Origin: Mycobacterium haemophilum DSM 44634
GTDB taxonomy: Bacteria; Actinomycetota; Actinomycetes; Mycobacteriales; Mycobacteriaceae
Length of the DNA: 64,000 bases
Direction of reading: 5' to 3'
Assembly (NCBI RefSeq): GCF_000340435.2
Contig: NZ_CP011883.2
Span: forward strand, 1,844,687 to 1,908,686
How positions within the stretch are numbered: position 1 is the first letter of the stretch; each line of letters begins with the position of its first letter. The notes below the pieces were generated by a model. The model was not told the origin of the DNA. It was given only the letters and a program-made list of their open reading frames with translations, and ran no database searches. Positions 14,604 through 24,245 of this stretch are shown here, piece by piece. A program made the translations under genes and the position numbers.

Positions 14604-16370
14604 ATGGGATTCATCACACCGGAACTCCCGGACGTCGATCGCGACACCTGGCAGACCGAGCCACGGGCACTGCGACTGCAGGTTGTGACCCGACACTGGG
14701 TCGAACACGGCTTCGGAACTCCCTACGCCGTGTACCTGTTGTACCTGCTCAAGATCGCGGTGTATATAGCCGCCCCCGCCGTGATCATCTCGCATACCCC
14801 GGGCCTGGGTGGCCTGGGCCACATCGGTGACTGGTGGATGCAGCCGATCGTGTACCAGAAAGTCATCGTCTTCACGTTGCTATTCGAGGTCTTAGGCCTC
14901 GGTTGCGGATCCGGCCCGCTGACCGGGCGGTTCATGCCACCGATCGGCGGTTTCCTTTATTGGTTGCGGCCCAAAACAATTCGGCTTCCGGCCTGGCCGG
15001 GCAAGGTTCCACTCACCAGCGGTGATACTCGTACCAGTGCCGACGTCGTGCTCTATGTCATCGTGTTGCTCGGCGGAACGTGGGCACTGTTGTCACCCGG
15101 CTCACCCGGTCAAGGCGGGCCCCGTCTCACCGCTGCAGGCGACGTCGGCTTGATCAACCCCGTTCTGGTGGCGCCGACCATTGTTGCGTTGGTGCTGTTG
15201 GGTCTGCGCGACAAAACCATCTTCCTGGCCGCCCGCGGAGAGCACTATTGGCTGAAACTGTTCGTGTTCTTCTTCCCATTCACCGACCAGATCGCAGCTT
15301 TCAAGCTCATCATGCTTGCGTTGTGGTGGGGAGCGGCGACTTCGAAGGTGAATCACCACTTCCCGTACGTGGTCGCAGTGATGACGAGCAACAATGCGCT
15401 GCTGCGAAGCCAGCTGTTCAACCCGATCAAGCACATGCTCTATATCGACCCGGTCAACGACCTGCGCCCCTCCCGGTTACCGAAGTTGATGGCCCATGTC
15501 GGCGGCACCACTGCAGAATTTCTGGTTCCGGGGATTCTGGTCCTGGTCGCCGGTGGTGAACCGTGGCGATGGTTCCTTATCGGGTTCATGGTGGTCTTCC
15601 ACCTCAACATCCTGTCCAACCTCCCGATGGGAGTTCCATTGGAGTGGAACGTGTTCTTTATCTTTTCGCTGTTCTATCTCTTCGGGCACTATGGCTCCAT
15701 TCGTGCCACCGACCTTCGATCACCGCTGCTGCTGGCCCTCGTGATCGCCGCGGTGGCCGTCGTGATCGCGGGGAACCTATTCCCGGAAAAGATTTCGTTC
15801 CTGCCCGCCATGCGCTACTACGCCGGCAACTGGGCCACCAGTTTGTGGTGCTTCCGCGCTGGTGCCGAAGAAAGGCTAGAGGAGAATATCGTCAAAAGCT
15901 CTGCGCTCGTTGCCAATCAGCTGGCCAAGCTGTACGGGGCGGCGACGGCCGAAGTGATGTCGGACAAGGTGGCGGCGTTCCGGGCGATGCACACGCATGG
16001 CCGGGCGCTCAACGGGCTGCTGTCCCGGGCAATAGACAACGAAGCCGACTACCGCGTTCGCGAGGGCGAGATAGTTGCAGGGCCGCTTGTCGGCTGGAAT
16101 TTCGGTGAAGGTCACCTGCACAACGAGCAGCTGCTGGCTGCGGTGCAGCGGCGGTGCAGCTTCGACGAAGGTGACGTTCGTGTCATCGTCCTCGAAGGCC
16201 AACCGATCCATATCCAAAAGCAGTGGTACCGCATCCTCGACGCCAAGATCGGGGTGATCGAGGCGGGCTACGTCGAGGTCGCGGACATGCTGACCCGCCA
16301 GCCGTGGCCTGAGCCCGGTGACGAGTTCCCCGTCCACGTCACAACTCAACACAGCGCTTCCGGTAGGTGA
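14604..16370 (+). CDS. large membrane protein, DUF3556 family (Rv1431-like)
   Basis: A 588-residue integral membrane protein corresponding in length and sequence character to Rv1431. Starting MGFITPELPDVD, it has many hydrophobic segments: about residues 45-70, 90-110, 150-175, 190-210, 230-250, two around 310-350 (including FLVPGILVLVA), and LLLALVIAAVAVVIAGNLF. The C-terminal third is soluble. Conserved-looking motifs include FVFFFPFTDQIAAFKL and HFPYVVAVMTSNNALLRS. The function is unknown; homologues are confined to actinobacteria as far as I recall. Its upstream neighbour differs from that in H37Rv. Confidence 0.88.
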   Translation: MGFITPELPDVDRDTWQTEPRALRLQVVTRHWVEHGFGTPYAVYLLYLLKIAVYIAAPAVIISHTPGLGGLGHIGDWWMQPIVYQKVIVFTLLFEVLGLGCGSGPLTGRFMPPIGGFLYWLRPKTIRLPAWPGKVPLTSGDTRTSADVVLYVIVLLGGTWALLSPGSPGQGGPRLTAAGDVGLINPVLVAPTIVALVLLGLRDKTIFLAARGEHYWLKLFVFFFPFTDQIAAFKLIMLALWWGAATSKVNHHFPYVVAVMTSNNALLRSQLFNPIKHMLYIDPVNDLRPSRLPKLMAHVGGTTAEFLVPGILVLVAGGEPWRWFLIGFMVVFHLNILSNLPMGVPLEWNVFFIFSLFYLFGHYGSIRATDLRSPLLLALVIAAVAVVIAGNLFPEKISFLPAMRYYAGNWATSLWCFRAGAEERLEENIVKSSALVANQLAKLYGAATAEVMSDKVAAFRAMHTHGRALNGLLSRAIDNEADYRVREGEIVAGPLVGWNFGEGHLHNEQLLAAVQRRCSFDEGDVRVIVLEGQPIHIQKQWYRILDAKIGVIEAGYVEVADMLTRQPWPEPGDEFPVHVTTQHSASGR

Positions 16371-16622
16371 TGACGACGGCAGTTGGTCAAGGTTGGGCCC
16401 ACGGTTGGGCACGTCAAACCACGCCATCGGTCATCATTTGGAAAAGACACGGTCACGGCGTGGTTCGTATCCCACATCGGTTCTGCAATTGTTCTACATC
16501 GGTTCGACAACCAATTCATCGTCTACCTAGGCAAGGTTTCGGGACAAGCGATACGGTGCTGGTGGCCCGATTGGCGGAGACATCTTGAGTACGAAAAAGG
16601 GACACAAATAAGGGAGTTAGCG

Positions 16623-17204
16623 TTGAAGATCTTTGATCGATTCAACACCGCAATACTTGTCAGCGCCGGGTTGTGCGGGGCTGCGTTGGCGTTCAGTCCC
16701 GGCGCAGCAGCTGCACCGCTGCCAATGCCAACGGGCGGCCCCACTTGCATTGAGCAGATGTCCGGCCTGGGTGCTGCACCGGCAGCCGTTCCGGCGGTCC
16801 TGCCTGGTCCGGTAGCAGGGGCCGTGCCTCCTGTACCGCTGGTGCCGGGTGGGTTCCCCCCAGTGGTACCTCCTGGTGGGTTCCCCCCAGTGGTACCGCC
16901 TGGTGGGTTTCCTCCGGTGGTGCCGCCTGGCGGGTTTCCTCCGGTGGTGCCGGCTGGGGCTCCGGCGATGGGACCGCTGCTCGCTGAGGATCCGGCGGCT
17001 TTGGGGAGTGGGATTTTGGCGGGTAAGGGCAGGCCGACTGCTCCGCCGCAGGCGGCTTTGTCTGGTTTCGTGGTGCTGCCCGGTCCGCCCGCCAGCGTCG
17101 AGGCACCTCCTGCAGCGGCGCCGGTGGCTGCGCCTGCTCCGGCGGATGCTGCGGCTGCCGAGCCGCTTCCGTGTTGTGGGGAGGCAGCACCACCGGTCAG
17201 GTAG
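16623..17204 (+). CDS. secreted proline/valine/glycine-rich protein (Rv1435c-like)
   Basis: A 193-residue protein starting with TTG, preceded by AAGGGAG six bases upstream. The N-terminus is a signal peptide (FNTAILVSAGLCGAALAFS, cleavage after AAA). A tandem repeat of the nonapeptide GGFPPVVPP follows, four to five copies around residues 75-115, encoded by near-identical 27-base DNA units. The rest is Ala/Pro-rich and ends with Cys-Cys near the C-terminus. It resembles the proline-, glycine- and valine-rich secreted protein Rv1435c. In H37Rv that gene is on the strand opposite gap; here it is on the same strand, consistent with a local inversion. Function is unknown. Confidence 0.8.
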   Translation: MKIFDRFNTAILVSAGLCGAALAFSPGAAAAPLPMPTGGPTCIEQMSGLGAAPAAVPAVLPGPVAGAVPPVPLVPGGFPPVVPPGGFPPVVPPGGFPPVVPPGGFPPVVPAGAPAMGPLLAEDPAALGSGILAGKGRPTAPPQAALSGFVVLPGPPASVEAPPAAAPVAAPAPADAAAAEPLPCCGEAAPPVR

Positions 17205-17609
17205 TTCCGACTCGCCGGCCGCGCCAGACCTCGGACGGCTACCCACGTCGACATCGTCGGGAAGGGTCTTCTCACCCGACTTTTCACAAGCTAGTGCGCA
17301 CTGGTGCCGCGGATTCGGGTGTTAGTGTTGCGCGGTCGTCGGGCGGGGTGTGCACGAATTTTCCAGTCTCGGCTCAAGGTGTGCGCTCCTATCATCGCGA
17401 ATCATGCCGTGTATCAACAGATTTCATTGCACATGCCGTCGCGCGACCGATAGGATGAGTTTCATTTGCGATGTCGCGGTGCGCTTGTGGTGGTTGACGG
17501 TGAAATCGTCGACGCCGAACCCGCCGTCGAACGGGCGGCGAGCCTGTGGGGGATCGACCCGGTCGGTATGCCCGCGGGCGGCCAGTTCGGCGCGGAATTC
17601 GCCGGATCC
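17205..17609. other. intergenic region without recognised gene
   Basis: About 400 bases downstream of the proline-rich gene. A plus-strand frame near 17,470-17,620 reads ALVVVDGEIVDAEPAVERAA, but no family could be assigned and it has no clear start signal. It abuts the transposase remnant at 17610. Confidence 0.4.
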
Positions 17610-17893
17610 TTAGGCAGCGTCAGCCAGGGCGGTCAGCGAATGCGGTTCTTCAGCAAGCAATTTCAGCCCGACGGCCGCTCCCGGCACCTCGCGGCGCACC
17701 CGCCGGATCGCGCCGATCAGCTGGGTCATGGCGTCCTGGGGGGCCACTGCGTCCTCAAGCACCGTGGAATCCAAGGCCCGACGCGTCTTAGCGGCTAGAA
17801 CTCCGGTCACGGCTACCACCGCTTTGACCGTCTCAAAGATCCGGTTGGGCCGCTCCGAAGCGGCCAACCGGCGCCGCCAGCCGCAAGCGGCAT
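17610..17893 (-). mobile_element. remnant of an IS1182/IS5-like transposase
   Basis: The minus-strand frame reads ERPNRIFETVKAVVAVTGVL, then RRALDSTVLEDAVAPQDAM and TQLIGAIRRVRREVPGA. This is the characteristic segment of IS1182-type transposases around the first catalytic Asp (the usual form is xRAVDSTVxxDAVATQDTVTQL). Only about 85 residues remain, with no further DDE residues and no inverted repeats recognised, so it is inactive. Confidence 0.75.
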
Positions 17894-17928
17894 GACGATC
17901 GGTGGAATGCCACGAGAAACACGTGCTA

Positions 17929-18122
17929 CCGATTCGCTGCGATCGGCGACTACACCCGATTACGGGTGCTGCGCAGCTATCGACGCTGCAACAGAAAACC
18001 GCAAATCCAGTTCACTACGTGCTTGAACGACTGCCCGTCCTGTGCAGATCATCCACCCAGACAATGGCGCCGAATTCTAATCAGCTTTCCGTTACCGCGT
18101 CCTAGACAAAAGCGGGTTGACG
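17929..18122 (+). mobile_element. remnant of an IS481/IS3-like integrase-type transposase
   Basis: Broken plus-strand frames spell the core of an integrase-type transposase: RFAAIGDYTRLRVLRSY, then after a frame change HYVLERLPVLC, then after another HPDNGAEF, a stop codon and SAFRYRVLDKSG. The usual family text is xxTAIDDxTRxRVL and xQTDNGxEF, so two catalytic Asp regions (GDYT and PDNG) are recognisable. At least two frameshifts and one stop make it dead. It lies tail-to-tail against the L,D-transpeptidase gene. Confidence 0.75.
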
Positions 18123-18126
18123 ACCG

Positions 18127-18933
18127 TTATTCCTTCACGATTACCGGGTCACCAATGTTAACCGTGTCGTAGTACCACTCTGCGTCGGCGGGGCTCAGGC
18201 TGATGCAACCGTGGCTGGTGTTATCAAACCCCATTGACTGCACCGCCCACGGAGCCGAATGGACGTAGAGGCCACGGCTGCTGATACGGACGGCGTAATC
18301 CACCGAGAGCCGGTAACCCTCGGGATCGTCGACGGGTATGCCGACACTGCTCGAATCCATAATCACCGAGCGGTTCTTGGACATGACGGTGTAGTTGCCG
18401 GCAGGCGTCGGGAATTCCGCCTTACCCATGGAGGCCGGCATCACCCCTTCTTCTCCCCAGTGGGGTCGGTGGTGGGGCGTAGGCAGTGGGGGTGGTGTCT
18501 CCGCCTCGACTCCGTCGATCGTCACCGTGAACGTGTGATCCGAGATGTCGGCAACACCGACGACGGCAGGACCCGTTTTGAAGTTGGTGGACAGGCCGCC
18601 CACCGAGAGTGCGATCGTGCTGTGCGCTGGCCAGTAGCGGTCGGGGACCCACTGCACAACGGTGCTGTCAAGCCAGTCGAACTTGCCAGTCATTGCGGGC
18701 GCCGAGTGCACTTCAATGGCACGTTCGGCCGCCTTCCGGTTAGTGACGGGCGCGCCGAACGTCACCACTACGGGGTGCGCGACGCCCACCACCGCGCCCC
18801 GCGTCGGGAGAACCGACGTGATGGCCAAGCCAGACGACTGGTTCACCGCCGCCAGGCTCGCACCCACCGGTCCTGCGACCACCGCCGCCGCAATCCCGAT
18901 CACCACAAGAACACATCGAACTATCGCGCGCAT
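18127..18933 (-). CDS. L,D-transpeptidase (LdtMt3/Rv1433-like)
   Basis: A 268-residue exported L,D-transpeptidase that makes 3-3 cross-links between peptidoglycan stems. A signal peptide or anchor (CVLVVIGIAAAVVAGPVGA) is followed by an immunoglobulin-like domain (GAVVGVAHPVVVTFGAPVTN) and the YkuD catalytic domain. The active-site signature is YVHSAPWAVQSMGFDNTSHGCISLS, with the catalytic Cys in SHGC. A His/Pro-rich linker (PPPLPTPHHRPH) between the domains is unusual. I chose the ATG at 18933, with AGGTG upstream; ATG at 18942 is possible. The gene faces away from gap, opposite to the orientation I recall for Rv1433. Confidence 0.88.
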   Translation of the reverse strand: MRAIVRCVLVVIGIAAAVVAGPVGASLAAVNQSSGLAITSVLPTRGAVVGVAHPVVVTFGAPVTNRKAAERAIEVHSAPAMTGKFDWLDSTVVQWVPDRYWPAHSTIALSVGGLSTNFKTGPAVVGVADISDHTFTVTIDGVEAETPPPLPTPHHRPHWGEEGVMPASMGKAEFPTPAGNYTVMSKNRSVIMDSSSVGIPVDDPEGYRLSVDYAVRISSRGLYVHSAPWAVQSMGFDNTSHGCISLSPADAEWYYDTVNIGDPVIVKE

Positions 18934-19213
18934 TGTTCCCATCACCTGTGAGATGACCAAATGTCGTTGATGGTGGCGATCGTAGGAGCGCATGCCGCCT
19001 GAGCGGGGGAAGCACGCGCCAGTAGCTCGGTCAAGTCTCGGTCAAGTTTTGGTAGCGACTTCAGCAACCTGGGGGAGAAGCTGTCCATAACTTGGGCTAA
19101 CCGTCGAGAACGCCGCTCACCCCTAACCAGCCCGGTAGCGGTTGGCTGCTACTGATCTAGGCTGGCGGCGAGCGGTTCATCAGCCGAGTGAAGACGACAA
19201 GGGAGAGAGAGCA

Positions 19214-20233
<1,020 letters not shown>

Positions 20234-20235
20234 CC

Positions 20236-21486
20236 GTGAACATTCCTAATCTCAAAGACCTTCTTGCGGAAGGTGTTTCGGGTCGCGGCGTGCTGGTGCG
20301 CTGCGATCTGAATGTCCCGCTAGATGATGACGGCGCCATCACCGACCTCGGTCGGGTCACCGCGTCGGTGCCTACCTTGAAAGCGCTGCTCGAAGCCGGC
20401 GCCAAGGTGGTGGTTGCCGCACACCTGGGTCGTCCCAAGGGAGGACCAGACCCAAAGCTGTCGTTGGCGCCGGTCGCCGCGGCGCTCGGCGAGCAGCTGG
20501 GCCAGCACGTTCAGTTGGCCGGTGATGTGGTCGGCAGTGACGCCTTGGCCCGTGCGGAGGGGTTGACCGACGGCGACATCCTGCTGCTGGATAATATTCG
20601 CTTCGATGCACGCGAGACCAGTAAGGATGACGCGCAGCGCCTTGCACTGGCTAAGAAGCTGGCCGAGTTGGTCTGGCCGGGAGGCGCTTTCGTTTCGGAC
20701 GGATTCGGTGTGGTGCATCGCAGACAGGCTTCGGTGTATGACGTCGCCACGCTGTTGCCGCACTACGCCGGCACGCTGGTCGCCGACGAGATAAGGGTGC
20801 TCGAGCAATTGACCAGCTCGACCAAACGCCCCTACGCAGTGGTGCTCGGCGGGTCGAAGGTATCCGACAAGCTCGGCGTCATCGAGTCGCTGGCGACAAA
20901 AGCTGACAGCATCGTAATCGGAGGAGGCATGTGCTTCACATTCCTTGCTGCACAGGGATTTCCGGTCGGCAGATCTCTGTTGGAAACCGAGATGATCGAG
21001 ACCTGCCGTAGGCTGCTGGACACCTACGCTGATGTGCTTCGGCTGCCCATGGACATTGTGGTGACAGAGAAGTTCGCCGCCGATTCGCCGCCGCAGACCG
21101 TCGCCGCCGACGCTATCCCAGATGGATTGATGGGCCTGGATATCGGGCCGGGATCGGTCAAGCGGTTTGCTGCGTTGTTATCCAACGCCTCGACCATCTT
21201 CTGGAACGGACCGATGGGCGTGTTCGAATTCCCGGCGTACGCCGCGGGCACCAGAGGTGTCGCTGAAGCGATCGTTGCCGCGACCGGCAAGGGCGCGTTC
21301 AGTGTGGTCGGCGGCGGCGACTCCGCGGCCGCGATGCGGGTGCTCGGCCTCCCTGAGGGCAGCGTCTCGCACATCTCCACCGGCGGCGGCGCATCGTTGG
21401 AATACCTTGAAGGCAAGACGCTACCCGGGATCGAGGTACTTGGCGAGCCCCAGCCTGGTCAAAGCAAGGGAGGCGGAGACTCGTGA
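20236..21486 (+). CDS. pgk: phosphoglycerate kinase
   Basis: A 416-residue PGK that transfers phosphate from 1,3-bisphosphoglycerate to ADP. Features: the substrate-binding LVRCDLNVPLDDDG, the AHLGRPKGGPDPKLSL segment, the interdomain region VVLGGSKVSDKLGVI, and the nucleotide-binding NGPMGVFEFPAYAAGTRGVA with SVVGGGDSAAAMR. GTG start two bases after the gap stop. The last bases overlap the tpi start (GTGA), so the operon is translationally linked. Confidence 0.97.
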   Translation: MNIPNLKDLLAEGVSGRGVLVRCDLNVPLDDDGAITDLGRVTASVPTLKALLEAGAKVVVAAHLGRPKGGPDPKLSLAPVAAALGEQLGQHVQLAGDVVGSDALARAEGLTDGDILLLDNIRFDARETSKDDAQRLALAKKLAELVWPGGAFVSDGFGVVHRRQASVYDVATLLPHYAGTLVADEIRVLEQLTSSTKRPYAVVLGGSKVSDKLGVIESLATKADSIVIGGGMCFTFLAAQGFPVGRSLLETEMIETCRRLLDTYADVLRLPMDIVVTEKFAADSPPQTVAADAIPDGLMGLDIGPGSVKRFAALLSNASTIFWNGPMGVFEFPAYAAGTRGVAEAIVAATGKGAFSVVGGGDSAAAMRVLGLPEGSVSHISTGGGASLEYLEGKTLPGIEVLGEPQPGQSKGGGDS

Positions 21487-22268
21487 GCCGCAAGCCGCTC
21501 ATCGCCGGCAACTGGAAGATGAACCTCAATCACTTCGAGGCGATCGCGCTGGTGCAAAAGATCGCGTTTTCATTGCCGGACAAGTACTACGACAAGGTTG
21601 ACGTCACAGTCCTCCCGCCGTTCACTGACCTGCGCAGCGTGCAAACCCTGGTCGATGGCGACAAGCTGCGGTTGACCTATGGCGCCCAGGACCTTTCGCA
21701 ACATGACCCGGGCGCCTACACCGGCGACATCAGCGGGGCCTTCTTGGCCAAGCTGGGCTGCAGCTTCGTGGTGGTGGGGCACTCCGAGCGGCGCACCTAC
21801 CACGACGAGGATGACGCGCTGGTGGCCGCGAAAACGGCCGCGGCGCTCAAGAACAGCCTGACCCCGATCGTGTGCATCGGTGAGCACCTCGAGATCCGAG
21901 AGGCGGGCGAACACGTCAGCCACTGCCAGAACCAGCTACGCGGCTCGCTGGCCGGGCTGTCGCCCAAACAGATCGGCAACGTCGTCATCGCCTACGAACC
22001 GGTCTGGGCGATCGGCACCGGGCGGGTGGCCAGCGCGGCCGACGCCCAAGAGGTGTGCGCGGCGATCCGAAAAGAGTTGGCGTCGCTAGCCTCATCGGGG
22101 ATTGCCGAAACCGTTCGGGTGCTGTACGGCGGCTCGGTGAACGCCAAAAACATCGGCGATATCGTCGCCCAGCAAGACGTCGATGGCGGCCTGGTCGGCG
22201 GAGCGTCGCTGGATGGGGAGCAATTCGCGACTCTCGCGGCGATCGCCGCCGGGGGGCCCCTTTCCTAG
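21483..22268 (+). CDS. tpiA: triosephosphate isomerase
   Basis: A 261-residue TIM that interconverts dihydroxyacetone phosphate and glyceraldehyde-3-phosphate. It has the N-terminal IAGNWKMN with the catalytic Lys, the electrophilic His in VVGHSERR, the catalytic Glu in IAYEPVWAIGTG and the phosphate-binding YGGSVN and GLVGGASLD. GTG start overlapping the pgk stop. The downstream neighbour is an IS scar and a DUF222 gene rather than the small Rv1439c recalled from H37Rv. Confidence 0.97.
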   Translation: MSRKPLIAGNWKMNLNHFEAIALVQKIAFSLPDKYYDKVDVTVLPPFTDLRSVQTLVDGDKLRLTYGAQDLSQHDPGAYTGDISGAFLAKLGCSFVVVGHSERRTYHDEDDALVAAKTAAALKNSLTPIVCIGEHLEIREAGEHVSHCQNQLRGSLAGLSPKQIGNVVIAYEPVWAIGTGRVASAADAQEVCAAIRKELASLASSGIAETVRVLYGGSVNAKNIGDIVAQQDVDGGLVGGASLDGEQFATLAAIAAGGPLS

Positions 22269-22364
22269 GAAGCCTTGGGGCTGTCATTCGATTGATCTCA
22301 CGCTGGGTCAGGACCGGGGTGGGTCGCGGTTTCGGTGTCAGTGTCGGACGGCTGTTGTCTTGAG

Positions 22365-22457
22365 TCAAGAAGTTGGCAGGTTTTGTGGGCTCTTGTTGTC
22401 GAGGTAGGCCTGTTTGGGGGTGTGGTCGGCTAGGGCTTGGTGGGGGCGGATGGTGCC
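22365..22457 (-). mobile_element. C-terminal scrap of an integrase-type transposase
   Basis: The minus-strand frame reads GTIRPHQALADHTPKQAYLD and ends soon after in NLPTS and a stop at 22365-22367. The RPHQAL-xx-TP pattern is the standard C-terminus of IS3/IS481 DDE transposases (YNxxRPHxALGxxTPxxxY). Nothing of the catalytic core lies upstream within this gap, so only the tail remains. Confidence 0.7.
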
Positions 22458-22546
22458 ACTTTCGACCGTCTTGACTTCGACATGACACCACCTAACTCCT
22501 CAACAACAGGATGCGTTGTGGATAACGCGAGTGGATTGTGGCATGA

Positions 22547-22562
22547 TCGAATGTATGTTCGA
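22547..22562 (+). promoter_or_regulatory. LexA/SOS-like box TCGAATGTATGTTCGA
   Basis: The 16-base sequence differs at one position from the mycobacterial SOS consensus TCGAAC-N4-GTTCGA. It straddles the alternative start codons of the DUF222/HNH gene. LexA sites at or near the starts of 13E12-family genes, with DNA-damage induction, are known from M. tuberculosis, so the family context supports this call. Binding is not shown. Confidence 0.65.
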
Positions 22563-23916
22563 TCAGCAGGTGGTGGCCCGGTTTGATGAGCTGTTCGAGC
22601 GACGTTATCCGTCGATGACGTCGGAGTCTGCGGTGTTGGTGGATCGGATTTGTTCATGGTCGCGGGCGGAGAATCGGGCGGCGGCGGCGCAGTTGGTGGC
22701 GATTGGTGATTTGTTTGGTTATCGGTTGGCGCGTTGTGCGGAGACCGAGGCGTGGGCGATTGACACTATGGCGGCGGTGGCTGCTGAGGTGGCCGCGGCG
22801 TTGCGGGTCAGTCAGGGGTTGGCGGCGAGCCGGTTGCGGTATGCGCGGGCGATGCGGGAGCGGTTGCCGAAGGTGGCGGCGGTGGATGGGCTGTTGGCTG
22901 TCAAGGTGGTGCGGTGGCCGTCGATGACGCGGGGCCGGCTGGCTGGCCAGGTCGACAAGATCGTGGCCAAGGCCGATGCGGATGCGGTGCGGCGGCGTAC
23001 GCAGCGGCGGGTTGACCGCGAGATCTGGATCGGGGAGTGCGCCGACGGGGTCTCGGAGATTCATGGCAGTTTGTTGACTCCGGATGCGCAGGCTCTCGAT
23101 ACACGGTTGACTGCGTTGGCGGCCACGGTGTGTGAGCATGATCCGCGTAGTCGTGAGCAGCGTCGCGCTGATGCGGTGGGGGCGTTGGCGGCTGGTGCTG
23201 ATCGGTTGGGGTGTCGGTGTGGGCGGCGCGACTGTGTGGCCGGTAAGCGGCGGGCGGCAACGTCGGTGGTGATTCATGTGATTGCCGAGCAGGCCACGAT
23301 CGACGGTGGTGGCTTGGCGCCGGCTTCCCAGGTGGGTGCTGATGGGCTTATCGCGCCTGAGGTGGTTGCGGAGTTGGCCAAGTCGGCCAGGTTGGTGGCG
23401 TTGGTTCACCCGGCTGATGCGGCGCCTGAGCCGGGGTATGTGCCCTCGGCGGCGTTGGCGGATTTTGTGCGTTGTCGGGATTTGACGTGTCGCTGGCCTG
23501 GCTGTGATCGCCCGGCCATCGATTGCGACCTGGATCATACGATTCCCTACGCTGCGGGCGGGCCGACGCATGCGTCGAACTTGAAGTGCTATTGCCGCAC
23601 TCATCACCTGGTGAAGACGTTCTGGGGCTGGCGTGAGCAGCAGTTGCCGGACGGGACGCTGATTTTGACTTCACCATCGGGGTGTACCTATGTGACCACC
23701 CCGGGCAGTGCGCTGCTGTTTCCGAGTTTGTGTCGGTCCACTGGCGGTATGCCGGCGCCCGAAGCCGACCCGCTGCCACAGTATTGCGGCGACCGGACCG
23801 CGATGATGCCCAAACGGCGCCGTACCCGTGCGCAAGACCGGGCCCACCGCATCGCCACCGAACGCCGACAAAATCATCACGCCCGCACCACCCCGCCAGC
23901 CGGCCCAGCCCCCTGA
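22555..23916 (+). CDS. DUF222 / HNH endonuclease protein (13E12 repeat family)
   Basis: A 453-residue protein of the 13E12 family. The N-terminal two-thirds are DUF222 (VVARFDELFERRYPSM, AAAVAAEVAAALRVSQGLAAS, LPKVAAVDGLLAVKVVRW). The C-terminus is an HNH nuclease domain with two Cys of a zinc site (CRDLTCRWPGCDRP), then CDLDHTIPYAAGGPTHASNL and CRTHHLVKTFW. The catalytic His-Asn-His set appears complete. Start choice is uncertain: ATG at 22555 or 22543, both overlapping the SOS-like box. It sits next to an IS remnant between tpi and secG. The family is repetitive in mycobacteria and resembles a selfish or DNA-damage-associated element; its cellular role is unclear. Confidence 0.85.
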   Translation: MFDQQVVARFDELFERRYPSMTSESAVLVDRICSWSRAENRAAAAQLVAIGDLFGYRLARCAETEAWAIDTMAAVAAEVAAALRVSQGLAASRLRYARAMRERLPKVAAVDGLLAVKVVRWPSMTRGRLAGQVDKIVAKADADAVRRRTQRRVDREIWIGECADGVSEIHGSLLTPDAQALDTRLTALAATVCEHDPRSREQRRADAVGALAAGADRLGCRCGRRDCVAGKRRAATSVVIHVIAEQATIDGGGLAPASQVGADGLIAPEVVAELAKSARLVALVHPADAAPEPGYVPSAALADFVRCRDLTCRWPGCDRPAIDCDLDHTIPYAAGGPTHASNLKCYCRTHHLVKTFWGWREQQLPDGTLILTSPSGCTYVTTPGSALLFPSLCRSTGGMPAPEADPLPQYCGDRTAMMPKRRRTRAQDRAHRIATERRQNHHARTTPPAGPAP

Positions 23917-24232
23917 CTGCAAGACTGTTGTAGCGATCTTCGACAGGCGCCGCGCGCGATCGGCCTGGATCACGCCAAACGGCTACACTTTGGGCAGCGA
24001 GTTGTGTTGTGCGCCAATGTAATGTGCGATTGTGCAGATAGTACGTCACCGGCCTGCTAGCGCCGTTATCCCCATTGATAGGTCGTGATGGGCAATTAAG
24101 CATCCCGTGCAATGTGCTCGGGTTCGTCTCTGCGCTCCGCGACACCGTGGTGACGATCAACTGTGACAAAGCGGTGGGCGGTATGCGCTGAGGGTTATGA
24201 CACCCCTCGAGGCTCAAACCCCCTAGAGACGG
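23917..24232. other. intergenic region before secG
   Basis: About 315 bases between the HNH gene and the secG promoter. No frame with family similarity was seen on either strand and no clear terminator hairpin stands out. It is visibly less GC-rich than the flanking genes in its middle part. Confidence 0.4.
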
Positions 24233-24238
24233 TAGTCT
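24233..24238 (+). promoter_or_regulatory. putative -10 hexamer TAGTCT for secG
   Basis: TAGTCT lies seven bases before the secG ATG at 24246, again pointing to a leaderless transcript. No ribosome-binding site is visible in front of the ATG. Confidence 0.4.
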
Positions 24239-24245
24239 GTCGGCC

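Noticed and set aside
14211..14822. A 203-codon minus-strand frame overlapping the start of the DUF3556 gene
   Set aside because: It overlaps the well-supported gene start on the other strand and contains no motif.
19142..19213. Upstream extension of gap to 19142
   Set aside because: Family similarity begins at the GTG at 19214, which has its own ribosome-binding site; the possible -10 lies inside the extension.
22654..23607. A 317-codon minus-strand frame opposite the DUF222/HNH gene
   Set aside because: Arg/His/Pro-rich shadow of the real gene, without any motif.
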